A stretch of 64,000 nucleotides of DNA from Aurelia coerulea (taxonomy: Eukaryota > Cnidaria > Scyphozoa > Semaeostomeae > Ulmaridae). The position numbers were made by a program, and so were the translations under genes. Within the stretch, counting starts at the first letter, position 1. Each line of letters starts with the position of its first letter. Shown here one piece after another: positions 44,908 through 55,769 of the stretch. The stretch covers positions 8,503,896 through 8,567,895 of the forward strand of contig CM076957.1 in the NCBI GenBank assembly GCA_039566865.1, given 5' to 3'. The notes under the pieces are model-generated. The model saw nothing but the letters and a program-made list of their open reading frames with translations, was not told where the DNA came from and did not search any database.

Positions 44908-45066
44908 AAAAGTATACCCTTGGCTAGACTAGAAGTTCGAAAAAGTATACCCTTGCTCGCGACACATCCCCAGGTACCTTTTTCTATGGAAGAACCCTCC
45001 CCCCAACCGTGAGCCAGCCCAACTTAGATGGGCTGGCCCACCTCATGTAAAAAGGCCCTAATTATA

Positions 45067-45745
45067 CCGGGTGCACCAAAATAACCTATGCACTTTTTGC
45101 AGTCCACGATAAATTGTACACTGGACCGATGTTGAAGGTTTATGCCTTAATTTTTAGGAAAAAGCCTCAATAAGATTCTAGGATTTATCGCAAATTTTTT
45201 GTTTTCATGTTTTAGAGCTATAAACGAGTTTCTTAACTGTTTAGTTTTCAAGAACACTGTAAACGATATAAAAAAACGTCGATCAAATTTTCTAAAGACT
45301 CGGCATGAACGGACAAAGAGAAAACATTTTGGTGTGATTTGGGGATTTAGAAATTGATCAGGGTAAACTTCTGCACAAGCATTAGTTCAAAGACTGGCTG
45401 TTGCGAAATTCTGTAGTAGTTGCAATAAAATGCCGCGCCAAGCTGTGTTCCCCGTTATCATAAATTCAACAAAGCTACATGCTTGCTTGGCCTCATGACG
45501 CTTCCCTGTTTGTCTTTTTAACCCTCTTGACACAGGAACGCAACCTGCACCAAATCATAAATTCAATTAAATTACAAAAGAAAGTACATTTCTTTGTATC
45601 ATTGAAAATAATTTCACATTTCTCCCAAGACAGAACCTGTGCTAGTGCAGCAGATTACAATTTTTCTAAATCCCAAATCACCACGACAAAGTTTTTCCTT
45701 TGTCCATTCGTGCCCAGTCTTTAGAAAATGTGATCGAAAGTGTTT
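45067..45745. mobile_element. CCGGGTGCACC-type foldback, damaged
   Basis: TA then CCGGGTGCACCAAAATAACC at 45067 starts a left arm that follows the element at 40265 to about 45365. Right-arm sequence (AAATCCCAAATCACCACGAC) resumes at 45665 and breaks off at about 45745. The centre is replaced by a 270-bp insert whose ends GTAAACTTCTGCACAAGCA and TGCTAGTGCAGCAGATTAC are inverted, so it is probably another MITE (45370-45645). Confidence 0.65.
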
Positions 45746-46149
45746 TCGACGAACGAAAATTTCAAGATAAGATAAAGATAAGATACCCGTTGGGTTGTGT
45801 ATCCTTAAGATAAATATTTGCAAGGGGCAAATTTTGGATAGCAGCTTTGTCTTAAATGCAGCAATAGAAGGAGAAAGTCTAATCTCTGGATCCAGCTTGT
45901 TCTATTCTGGTAGACAGTGAGGATTGGAATTTCTCTTTTTTTCTATTTATATCAATCTAAAATTTTACAATAACAGAACATGGTTACAGGACGATACCAC
46001 AGGGAGAATGAGAATAAATTTGCAACTGCATGGCTTTAACAAATAACATGAAGCATTTACATGAAAATAATTAACTAAACTGCAGCATAAACTAAAACTA
46101 CGAAAAGAAATAGAATGGTACAAAGGTGGGGGGAGGAGACAAAAATTTC

Positions 46150-47290
46150 ACTGAAATGATTTAAGAAAATCTCTTTGATGATTCAATGAACTCTGGTGTT
46201 GCTTTAATGATTGTTTTATTTAACTCAAAAGGTAACCTCATATCACCATGCAAAATTATTGAAACTAGTTCTTCGTTGGAAAGGTTCGACAAACCGTTTG
46301 AAAGCAGAATTGCCTGTACGCGGTTGAGGAGATTATTTCTCTGCAGATGATAAGAGTGGCAGTGCAGCAAGAAATGTTGCGTATCCTCAACGCCGTCGTT
46401 TATGGGACACATTGGGTTTAATGTGTCACTGAAATTGTGCCTAAATTTGTGAAAATTAAGTGCACTTAATCCAACTCGAAGCTGTGTGAGAGCGGCTAGT
46501 ACTTTAGGATCATGAATACCAAATATTTGTTTTGGAGTGGAACGAATAATATTGTTTAATTTTGCCTTAAAGATACCTAATGAGGATGCATTTCGTATTT
46601 CTGGGTCAATATCTTCCCATTCCGACAGACAATTAGGGTAAAAACTTGACTTCTATTTGTCAGTTCTTGCACATATTTGCCAAATCACTGATCTCGCTCG
46701 AAAGGAGTAAGGAAGTTCTTGAAGATGTGGAATAAGGTCTCTAGTATAAGCAGGTGCAATACAATTGACAATCTTATAAAAAAGGACAGGACGTCTGCTC
46801 CGTCGCCGAAGATCTTAGGTCTCCCAGCCAAGTTCTTCTAGTAGTTTCTTTCGAGAAGTACCTTTCCATGCACCTGTTATCGATATGGAAGCAGAGTATT
46901 GTACAGAATCTAGTTTTTCCATGTAGTTATTCAGTATAAAGCTGTTAGTGAAGTCACATTTTTTAGATGGAATATGGTAGAAAACATCTCCATAATGAAG
47001 ATGTGGGCGAACATATAAATTGTACGGTTCATTAAGCGTTTTCCGAGGCAGGTATCTAGACATAAAACGTAACATACCAACACCTTGCCTCGTTTTAGAA
47101 ATAATTGATTGAATATGACTAGAGAATGTCAGTTTAGAATCCAGTATGATGCCAAGTTGTTTATGCTCGTTAACTTTCACAACTTGTGTGTCCTTGAAGA
47201 AGTGGTAAAGGTATCGCAGAATCAATGAAAGAATTTTTCTGCAATGTTGGCAACAAACTCTGCAGTAAAATACCACACAAGAAAAATCCT
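46150..47290 (-). pseudogene. Non-LTR retroelement C-terminal half
   Basis: The minus strand encodes VNEHKQLGIILDSKLTFSSH, SKTRQGVGMLRFMSRYLPRK, NLYVRPHLHYGDVFYHIPSK, SISITGAWKGTSRKKLLEEL and, after a frame break near 46800, the cysteine/histidine motif CPINDGVEDTQHFLLHCHSY. This is the region after the RT palm in a group of invertebrate non-LTR elements. The catalytic domain is missing. Confidence 0.75.
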
Positions 47291-47339
47291 CTTTTAGAAA
47301 ATGAATATTCAGTTAACGAGGAGAAATCGCAGTTTCATT

Positions 47340-49020
47340 CCAGCCGATAGGTATTCGACAGGTTGAAAAGGCTCTAGACAGATTCAAATCATCGATGGGA
47401 TTTGTATTGATGGTATTGCTAATTTCTTTCTGAAAGCTGGTCTCTCGGTCATAGCTGAGTCCCTTTGCGACATTTTCAATCTATCTCTAGCAACTGGGAG
47501 CTTTCCCAATTCATGGAAGGTTGCGAGAGTTGCCCTTATATTCAAAAGTGGGCAAAAAGATGATCGCTCTAACAGTATTCGAAAAGCTGGTTTACAACCA
47601 GGTTTACGAATACTTGGATAGAAACAAGCTCCTTTTCTCGCACCAGTTTGGCTTCTCAGGTGACCTAGACGGCACCTCTCAGGTCTTTGCACTCTGTGGT
47701 TACTTCTTTATTAAATAGCACTGACGATTGGTATGTAAATATGGATAACGGGAAATACACTGCGATGGTATTTATCGACCTAAAAAAAGCTTTTGATACC
47801 GTTGATCATCAAATTTTACTTACGAAACTAAAAAAATATGGCATAGATGGTCATGAGCATTCTTGGTTTAAGTCCTATCTGCAAAACCGACGTCAATTCT
47901 GCAAGGTTAATGGCACATCCTCGAGTTTACAGAAGGTTGATTGTGGAGTGCCACAGGGTTCATGTCTTGGTCCACTCCTTTTTCTAATTACATTAACGAT
48001 CTCCCAATGTCTCTCCGTAAATGCAATGTGACAATGTATGCTGATGACACAGGTATTTCACATTCTGCGAAAAATATCAACGAGTTGAATGACACATTGA
48101 ATAGTGATCTCGATCGGCTAAAGGAATGGTTACAGGGGAACAAACTGTCACTAAATGTCGTAAAGACACAGGCGATGGTTGTAGGTTCTCGACCAAACCT
48201 AAAAAAGATTGCTGACAATAAAGTAGAGACCCCATCATTTGTTATTGATGGCGCTGAAATTGACATCGTTAAAAATGTAAAATATTTAGGAGTCCAACTT
48301 GATGGTAGCCTCGTTTGGGATCAGAACACGAAATTATTATGTAGCAATTTATCTCGTGCTCTAGGATTTTGAAATATGCCAAAAAATTCGTACCCAGGAT
48401 ACCTTAATCAAAATGTATCATGGCATCGTAGAGCCACATTTCCGTTATTGCTGTTCTGTTTGGGGAGGCTGCAGTGAAACCAGATTGCAAACCATACAAA
48501 AATTGCAAAATCGAGCTGCAAGAATTGTCACCAATAGCAGCTATGATGTATCAGCCTCAAATTTGATCAAGGAACTAAATTGGCCAACAGTTACGGAAAT
48601 GATAAAATGCGAGACAGCTATTATTACATACAAAGCATTGTCAGGTCTTGCACCCGGCTATCTTTCAAACCATTTCAAGAAAAACTATGCGCGTGATATC
48701 AGTATGAATTTGCGGAATGCCATTGCCGATGTCCTTGTTCCAAGGATGAAAACTTGCAATGAACAGAAAGCGATATCTTTCCGGGGTGCAAAGACTTGGA
48801 ATAATTGCCTTTGGATGTCAAACAAGCACCTCTCTTAGCATTTTTAATTTGCCTTTCTCAGGTTAACTCTATTATTTTTCATTTATTTTTTTAGATTGTA
48901 AATATAGGTAATTTTTTAGTAATTTTTAGTAATATTGTAAAGTTTGGCACGGCCCCCTGTAAAGCAATCCTCTCGATTGACGGGGCTACCGTGTAAAGAT
49001 AATGAAAATGAAATGAAAAT
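47340..49020 (+). pseudogene. Non-LTR retroelement RT to 3' end, several lesions
   Basis: The plus strand encodes NSWKVARVALIFKSGQKDDR, MVFIDLKKAFDTVDHQILLT, FCKVNGTSSSLQKVDCGVPQ with GSCLGPLLF, the catalytic TMYADDTGISHSAKNIN, and a C-terminal part FRYCCSVWGGCSETRLQTIQ and LSGLAPGYLSN. Lesions: about 26 bp lost at 47573, about 27 bp gained at 47665 within the QFGFRSLHS motif, a frame change at 47985 and a 1-bp loss at 48370. The 3' UTR has GGCACGGCCCCCTGTAAAG and an ATGAAAATGAAATGAAAATG tail. Confidence 0.8.
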
Positions 49021-49520
49021 GGAAAATGAAAGAAGATAGGAGGAAAATTTACTGTGGTGCGTTTCCTGGAGAATATAACCTCGACAGCTTGCTTCATGGG
49101 GTCAGGATTAAAGAACATTCTCCACTTATACGCCCACTCTTGTTGCCGCCGAACGTAGTGAAGCGGCCACTTAGAGAGGTTCTATCGAGAATTTTTGTGT
49201 AAATTCAATACTTTAGACTTATTACACTGGATGCTAATTAACTTTCATCAAGATGAGATAAGTGAAACCACCGAGTGAAACGAATCAATAGTGATAACTG
49301 CCACGATGTAATAAGTGTTGATGGATGTTGGCGGTGTCATGGTCATAGCATCATTCATTTCAGAAGAGAGGAAGGGTGTGTTATGATTATGGTTCAAAGC
49401 GCAGTTTGGTGGGGGTTTGGTGGTAGGTATCTGCCATTTTCTTCTTACTTATACTTATTTCATTGCCAAACTTGAGAGTTCTTTTGTTTATGCTTTCCGT
49501 TGTTTGGAATACAAATTGGT
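49020..49520. other. No supported gene
   Basis: The 66-codon frame at 49275-49475 (VISVDGCWRCHGHSIIHF) has possible splice borders but no phase-compatible partner. Confidence 0.3.
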
Positions 49521-49527
49521 TTTACAG

Positions 49528-49655
49528 TTGAGCTAACAGACGATGACAACCAGGAAGTCCTTCTTCCAACAAACAGGAAGGTAGTAGGCCCAACCAGGCT
49601 TCGCCTTTATACAGCCAGCACTAGCAGGCAGCCCACAGGCAAGAGATATAACTAG
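49528..49655 (+). CDS. Candidate terminal exon of a plus-strand gene
   Basis: The acceptor ttggttttacag precedes an open frame ELTDDDNQEVLLPTNRK, then TRLRLYTASTSRQPTGKRYN and a TAG stop at 49653. The sequence looks protein-like and has a good pyrimidine tract, but no upstream exon was found and no domain is recognised. Confidence 0.28.
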
Positions 49656-49659
49656 AAAT

Positions 49660-50715
49660 TTGGTAATCTGGACTGCACCGCCGTCACTGTATCATGTCTT
49701 TTAGTTTTTCCACGTTTTTCCATGTGTTTATTTTTGGAAGGAGATTAATGGACCCTGACTGAGCTGCAAGGGGCGTATCACGCTCCTTCGGAAAAGGCGT
49801 GCGAGATTTGTTAAACAATCGATTTTTTACGGATTTTTCTTGAAAATAAAAGGATTTTGCCAAAGGGGTACGAAATATTTACAGGGTAATACACCACTCG
49901 CTGAGCTGTGAGAACCTGGTTGTTGCAATCATACGTAACAGGATAGATCATAATTCCCCTTGTCAAAGGAAATCATAAAAAGGAGAATTGCACAAAAGAT
50001 TAGTGATATGGATGTTTGACCATGATCATTTGCATTTGAAAAAATTCTGATATTGCTTTCATTGAGAAATATTCCTGCAATACAAATTGTATTGACAATA
50101 AAATAAACAACTACAATGATCTACCAAGAAGCCCCAAAAAGTCATATTTGTTTAATGCTGTCAAGCATGACCAAGAACAGTAATCTTTCGCACAACTTAT
50201 ACGTGAATACAAGCTTATTTCATTGTGTATTGTTGCAGGAATAAAAGGCAACCTATTAACTTGTGAGATTTGGATAAAGATCAACAAAGCATTGGATAAT
50301 TATTTATGCTTTCACTTGTCACCATTCATTTCACTTGTGAAATTCAAAGAGCAACGCAGCATTGGAACCACATAGGATATTTACTTATCTGTGTCATTCT
50401 TGGAAAGACCAGATCAATCAAGCAGGGGATCAATATTTTCTTCTGTCACCATTCTTTGCACCTGTGACCTTACTTAGGCACAAATTGTAACTGTATGAAC
50501 GTTTGAAGGATGGTGGGGACCAATTGTTGTGCATTGTGAACCCTTTATGATATGAACACTCAAGACTTGGTCTATAAAGACAGTAGATGAAAAAACTTGG
50601 TACTGAAAGTGGTTACTAAAACTTATAGGCCCTTGTAAACCAAAAATTTGCTTTTTATTTGCATCCACCTCCTTCATAGTATATAACAGATATAGTCTAT
50701 CTATATAGTTGAATA
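49660..50715. other. No gene seen
   Basis: AT-rich. GACAATAAAATAAAC near 50094 holds polyadenylation-like AATAAA words. A 67-codon minus-strand frame at 50474-50677 has no support. Confidence 0.35.
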
Positions 50716-50727
50716 TTGAATGGACAG

Positions 50728-50910
50728 TTGACTTGCTACAAGTGTCAGTATAAATCTCAGAGAGTGTAATGCCTCAGATGAGAGGGTTCTAAATAAAGGC
50801 CCCTCCTCCGCCGCCCTCGAGCACTGCGCGCTCGTTCGCCTCCGCCTCGGTATGAACTATACACCATGACAATACGAATAGAAGGCAAGCGAAGGCTTGT
50901 AGCAAGTCAA
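50728..50910. mobile_element. hAT-type MITE, 183 bp, with GC-rich core
   Basis: The perfect 15-bp ends TTGACTTGCTACAAG and CTTGTAGCAAGTCAA are flanked by the exact 8-bp duplication atggacag (50720-50727, 50911-50918). The core (about 50805-50860) is markedly GC-rich (CCTCCGCCGCCCTCGAGCAC) against AT-rich surroundings. No ORF. Confidence 0.9.
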
Positions 50911-50919
50911 ATGGACAGT

Positions 50920-51395
50920 AACTGTGAGCATTACAGAGGAACGATCCAAGAAATTGCTACACTATGCTTTATTTTTAAAATGCCATAATCTGTTGACAAG
51001 AAAGAAAATCATGCCATGCAGGGTACCACTCAGACCATAAGATATGTATGCAGTCCAACGCACTACATACCTGATACCAACATTAATTATCTGTGTCTTA
51101 AATTACAACCAAACACTGGAATTGAGACTAACTTTGTATTGAGTTGTAATGAGTGTTGTAGTCATACTGGTCATACTGAGCAGTCTTGAAATTTGCAAAC
51201 AGTTCTTATTTTTTTTGGGACTATTTTCATGTTTAAAACCTAAAATTTTCCTTGAAAAGACACATATGCTTCAAAAACACCGCTCCAGCATTTATTTTTT
51301 GACAAATTTGCAGAAATGGTATATTGTACATAAAAGCTTTGAGCGGCACTTACTTAACTTCATTAACAGCTAGTATAATCCTTAAATCATGATTC
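50920..51395. other. No gene seen
   Basis: AT-rich; a 74-codon frame at 51149-51373 is hydrophobic but unsupported. Confidence 0.35.
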
Positions 51396-51399
51396 ATGT

Positions 51400-52060
51400 C
51401 CACAGCGGCCTGCTCAGTATCACAAACAAGGGTGAAGAGTGATGTATCGTCAGCGAAAAGCTACTTTACATTTAATGTTATCTGCCAGATCATTTATATA
51501 AATCAAAAAGAAGATAGGTCTTAAGACAGATCCTAGAGGGACGCCGGCTGATATATTACCCCATTCTGATGTTTTACCATTGAGGAGTGTCCACCGTTTT
51601 CTATTTGCGAGAAAGCTTTGGATAAGGGATAGCAAGGTTCCAGAAACTCCACACCGACGCAGTTTGTATATTAAACCTTTGTGCCACACACGATCAAAAG
51701 CTTTTGAAATATCAAGAAAGACAGAGCGAACATCGAGTGTAGGGTTGCAGTCGAAAGCAGCAGAGATGGTTTGAACCATGGAGAGTAGCTGGTTAACGGT
51801 AGAGTGACCAAGACGAAAGCCTGACTGATTGGGATTGAGTAAACTGGGATTGAGTAAACCGTAAACATTGAGGTGTTGGTAAAGACTGTCAAAAATGAGT
51901 TTTGGTTTTTCAAAAATCTTCGCAAATATTGGAAGCAATGAGATAGGTCTGTAATCTTGTTTAAGATTTTTGCTGTTTTTCTTATGAATGGGAACAACGT
52001 TAGCTTTTTTCCAAGCCTCAGGAAAGGAGCCATGCTTAGTAGCCTCAGGAAAGGAGCCAT
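51400..52060 (-). pseudogene. RT fragment of a non-LTR retroelement
   Basis: The minus strand encodes NQSGFRLGHSTVNQLLSMVQ, SVFLDISKAFDRVWHKGLIY, and AGVPLGSVLRPIFFLIYIND, then FADDTSLFTLVCDTEQA after a one-base frame change near 51455. The conserved PQG motif reads PLG, which would impair primer-template handling. The fingers domain (52060-51940) is in a second frame. LLNPSLLNPNQ shows a 12-nt local duplication. Confidence 0.75.
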
Positions 52061-52355
52061 TATCTTCTTGGGTCTATTTTCATGCTAGAAATTATTTCTT
52101 TTGGGCTGATGCATTGTACCCCAGCTTGAATATCCTTATCATAAATGTACCTGAATACCCCCGGGGCCTCAAAGTAATCCGAGTTTCATGTGGAACAGTG
52201 GGAACAATAAAGTATGGACAATGAAAACCAAAGAGAATAGTGGAATCACAGACAGTAAAATATGTAAAGCAAAGTAGATTTGCGTTGAAATCTATTAAAG
52301 TAGAGTTGAACTAAACTCGAGAAAATTTAAAAATGCAATTATGTTTTGATAACAG

Positions 52356-52406
52356 GACGAATGCAGTGCACCATGCACCAATGAAACGGAAATGGATTCG
52401 AAAAGG
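52356..52406 (+). CDS. Candidate plus-strand exon, 51 nt
   Basis: The acceptor ttttgataacag precedes GACGAATGC and the donor is AAAAGG then gtgaga. It is phase 0 at both ends and encodes DECSAPCTNETEMDSKR. Composition and sites are exon-like, but it is short and isolated. Confidence 0.25.
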
Positions 52407-52561
52407 GTGAGAGTGAACCGGAAGGTTTTCCAATGTCCACTGGTCTGGATTATAGATGGAAACCAATGTCTCCAGATTCTGAGATACTTTCGTCTGGGTG
52501 CGGCATGCATCGTGTGCCTAACTTAGCTTTAAATAGCTAGGAATCCTTTCAGCCCACTTAA

Positions 52562-54227
52562 GGTTACTGTAACCGTTCAGACGGTGATCAAGAAACTTTG
52601 TTTACCATGGCCGTTCCTAAAAATATACCAAATAAACCTATAGATCATTCGATGCAGAATTAAACGCAGAATATCATGAATATATGCGCAGTCGATTTAA
52701 AGAAAGCACAAATGATTTATTCCAGATTTTCGGCAAAATCGACCACCCTTGTGAAAAAATCTTTGTGTACCCCAGCGACCATTGTTTGACTGCGACTATC
52801 TATTTACCATAGACTTAAGGTCTTGAACTCCAAAACCGTGTCACGGATTTTTGATAAATGTACTGTCTAAAAATAATGCCATTTTAAATTTGTGTAAATT
52901 TCTGAAATGTCGTTTTCAGCTTTGAAACCTCTGTAAAAATCGGACCCGTGGATCTGTAGAAAATCGCTGACACGGTTTCGTAGTTACATGCTTTGTGACC
53001 ATGTGGGCCAAGTTTCAAGCCATTTGATTGGTCCGTTGGGGACACAAAGATTTTTTAGTACATACCAGTACTCCAGAATCCTGGTTCGAGAAATCAGGCT
53101 TTTATCAAATTCAGGAAAAAAGTGCGGGAAAAACGATTATGCTTGTAAGTGAAAACATGAAACCACAGGTCAAGCAATAAGGCTTAAGCGCGGTGTAGGT
53201 AAAGTTTTTTGTCAATAAAACAGCAACGAGGGATTTACGAATGTGGCTGTCACGAAATTCCGCTAAACTCCTTCAATTCAGTTACTGATTTGTCAAAAGA
53301 CTTTTGCAAAACATCTTCCGCTTTTTCACTGATAGTTTTTGTATGATCACGCCAATATTTTCGATGTATTGGTTCGGGCAAGCCGAGAACACTGCAGAAT
53401 TTCCTTGCTGCTGAAGAGCCCTTTCCTATTAGCCTAAATGCTATAACAGCCTTTTTATTTACAGCAAACGATCGACCATCTTTAGGACTTATTGGGAATG
53501 ACTTCTTTGTGCTTCTTGATGGACAGTCATTATTAGTGCAGTAAATTTCCCAGCTGGCACCGAGGCCCTGACGCTTCTTTTTTTCATCGATAATTTTTAA
53601 ATCGCTGTGGCATTCCTTGCAAACCGAGGTTGCATTCAATTGGGTTTCTAGTAAGGATAAACTTATCAAGAAAAGGTTCGCTGATGATTCAGATGCGCTT
53701 TCTTCGTTTGTGTCCTCTTCGTCCGACTCATCCAACTCCGATTCTGATCCCTCCTCAGCATATAAACTTTCCTGGTCAAACCACGACCCCTTATCTGATG
53801 ACGCAAGATTCGTTTTCTCTTCTCTTTCAAAGGATTTTTTAATTCTTTTTCTAAACTTTGGTCGTTTTTTCTGCGCCCAGTCAGCTTTTCGAAAATGCCC
53901 CATTGCGAATGAATCAGTTGCGAAAGCGAAGGAGTTTTTGTTAAACAAAGAGCAAATATTATATCCGTGCGGATTAAAATTATTGCCTCCAAAACCACAG
54001 GAGTATGCGAATCATTCGCAAGGTCAAGTGAGTTTACCTTAATCGCCTAATGCTGTTCGCGCAATTTTTGAGAAACAAGAGTGCTTCTTTTAAAATGCTC
54101 AAATTTGCAAGTAATTGGGTTCGTTTTGTGAAGTGAGGTGGCTAAAACCGTACTCGAATACTTGGAGCATCAGAATATGACGAAAACGAAAAATCGAAAA
54201 ATACTTGTTTGAACCGTTACAGTAACC
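52562..54227. mobile_element. TTAA-flanked DNA transposon with a truncated transposase gene
   Basis: The ends GGTTACTGTAACCGTTCA and the complement of GGTTACTGTAACGGTTCA (one mismatch) are flanked by TTAA (52558-52561, 54228-54231). The first 13 bp of each end are themselves palindromic. The element is 1666 bp and carries one recognisable gene at 53250-53903 on the minus strand; the remaining 700 bp after it is non-coding. TTAA duplication fits Kolobok or piggyBac, while the encoded domain resembles animal Mutator-like transposases. Confidence 0.8.
53250..53903 (-). pseudogene. N-terminal part of a Mutator-like transposase
   Basis: Start chosen at the ATG of MGHFRKADWAQKKRP (53903), the first ATG in frame. 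An acidic serine-rich stretch (about residues 35-80) precedes a zinc-binding-like module: CKECHSDLKIIDEKKKRQGL, then IYCTNNDCPS. Next come FAVNKKAVIAFRLIGKGSSA and ARKFCSVLGLPEPIHRKYWR. This order (C..C, KKR.GL, C..C, then NRR.V.A.R.IG.G and FC..M..P.P) matches the N-terminus of the animal protein family annotated as Mutator-like transposase domain. The ORF ends after KEFSGIS with TGA, where the family continues into its catalytic core, so the core is missing. The overlapping plus-strand frames are antisense. Confidence 0.7.
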
Positions 54228-54231
54228 TTAA

Positions 54232-54970
54232 CATGATTAATGAAAAAAAGAAAAAAACCAACTGTCGTAAAAGAGGTAGACTATTAACATGTAAGGAAGT
54301 GTCTTATGTGACGATGGGAAGTGCGAAAGAGTTCTCTGTTGGTATGGACGCTCCTTCTTCGCGAGCAGATATAACAAGCGTAGAAATGTGTCCTTGCACT
54401 TGATCCTTGGTTTCAAGCGATGTGCATCATAACCATTGCAGTGTCTAAACAAAGCAGTAAAAGATAACGCGAGAAGTGATTAAAAATCGCTATTCTAGAG
54501 GATATTCTGGCAAAACAGGTCGATGAAAAGGCACTCTGAACAAACATTGCTTGGCGTACAGAAACTGGACTAATATATACGGATGTTATGATGATAAGGT
54601 GACACAAAAGAAGTTGAAAATAGAATCCTTAGGATAGAGATGGATGCAAGAAAGCAGCTTAGAAATGGGAAATATTGCCCTGAAGTAGTTAGTGGCAAAG
54701 GGGGCTAAAGAGAAGGTACGCAAGAGAAAGAGTAAGGATGCAACTAAAGAGCTGGTGGTGGGGGTGGAAAGAGTAGTTAAGAAATAAAAGACGGGAGTGG
54801 ACAACAAAGACAAGATAAAAAAAAAATTCCGCTCCAGTGAAGCCCACGGGATGACAGTTTTGACTGTTGTTTTTCAGCATGTTTATAGTGGCAACTCGAC
54901 TATGACATATCTATGTCTATTCCCTTTGATATCCATCTAAAGTAACATGTTGTTAAAATATTCCCTTGCA
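54232..54970. other. No supported gene
   Basis: A short plus-strand frame near 54600-54705 (EVENRILRIEMDARKQLRNG) looks protein-like but has no start, splice border or partner. The rest is AT-rich. Confidence 0.3.
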
Positions 54971-54976
54971 GAACTA

Positions 54977-55765
54977 CCGGGTGTCTCATAAAAAAGTACC
55001 CCCTTTTGACCGAACAAGGGAACAAAACCATAAAATTTCGGGATTTTTTAGTTCATAGCTACATTTGCTGATCTTCAACTTAAAAGCACATACCTTGCAT
55101 TTCAAAATCATCCACCAAACACCGGAGATATGAGTTCACAAGATCAAAATTTGGAGTGCATCTTAAAACAGAGGTTTTGAGAAAGGGCCTAGCAATGATT
55201 TAACATCACATGACACTTCGCAAAAGAATTTTCAACTATGAATTTTAGTTTTTAATTTTGAAAAGAAATAAACCTTGTATCGCTTCAATTATTTCGAAAG
55301 GACTTTCCTTCTTAGGAATCGGTCCATGCATTGCGTTCCATCCCAAGTGTTTTGTATCAAAGACAAGGAAAAGGGGCACATGCACGCTTATTTTGGAGGT
55401 GTGGCACGACTTTATCATTCTTACCACATTTTTATTATATTTATTTAATCATGGCCATGCCCAAGTGTCTTTTATTCTCTTCAAAAGCAAAAAACTGAAA
55501 ACTAAAGTTTACAGGTGCTTTGGAAAATGTCCATGATACAAATCATGGTTAGGCCCTTTGTCAAAACCTCTGGTTTCGGGTGCACTGTAAATTTTGCTTT
55601 TGCAAGCTTGTATCTCCGGTGTTTGGTGTATGATTTCTAAATGCAAGGTATGTGCATCTAAGTTAGAGATTGATACATTTAGCTGTGAACTCGGTGAGCA
55701 ATGATATCTTATCGTTTTGTTCCTATTTCCAGTCAAAATGGGGTACTTTTTTCTGAGATACCCGG
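54977..55765. mobile_element. CCGGGTGTCTC-type TA-flanked transposon, 789 bp
   Basis: The ends CCGGGTGTCTCATAAAAAAG and CTTTTTTCTGAGATACCCGG lie between TA (54975-54976, 55766-55767). The inverted repeats extend about 240 bp: AAAGGGCCTA near 55185 is mirrored by TAGGCCCTTT near 55551, and CACCAAACACCGGAGATA by TATCTCCGGTGTTTGGTG. The centre, about 55220-55505, has no transposase. Confidence 0.85.
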
Positions 55766-55769
55766 TATG

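Larger units (their letters stand above)
42855..45011. mobile_element. hAT-like poly-G MITE, split by a retroelement
   Basis: CACGGGG at the left and CCAACCGTG at the right are flanked by the 8-bp duplication agccagcc (42847-42854, 45012-45019). The interior matches the intact copy at 6764-7167 almost base for base, with the same GGTTC... / ...GAACC inner ends and TACCCTTGGCTAGACCAAT repeats. It is split by the element at 43084-44886. Confidence 0.8.
42436..45058. mobile_element. TAA-flanked MITE containing two nested insertions
   Basis: The ends GGGCCTGTTTACATGAGGTG and CACCTCATGTAAAAAGGCCC are flanked by TAA (42433-42435, 45059-45061). Without its insert it is about 450 bp and contains five or six copies of the palindrome-like word GTGGGCCAGCCCAC or close variants. 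A 3-bp TAA duplication fits PIF/Harbinger-type elements, but no transposase is present to confirm. A hAT-like element at 42855-45011 is inserted near its right end. Confidence 0.75.

Noticed and set aside
50474..50677. Minus-strand frame beginning MKEVDANKKQIFG as an upstream exon of the coiled-coil gene
   Set aside because: The possible donor (gtggatgc) is weak, no acceptor gives a matching phase, and the rest of the frame is not heptad-like.
53617..54042. 141-codon plus-strand frame
   Set aside because: Antisense to the transposase-like ORF, whose cysteine motifs and family resemblance are on the minus strand.
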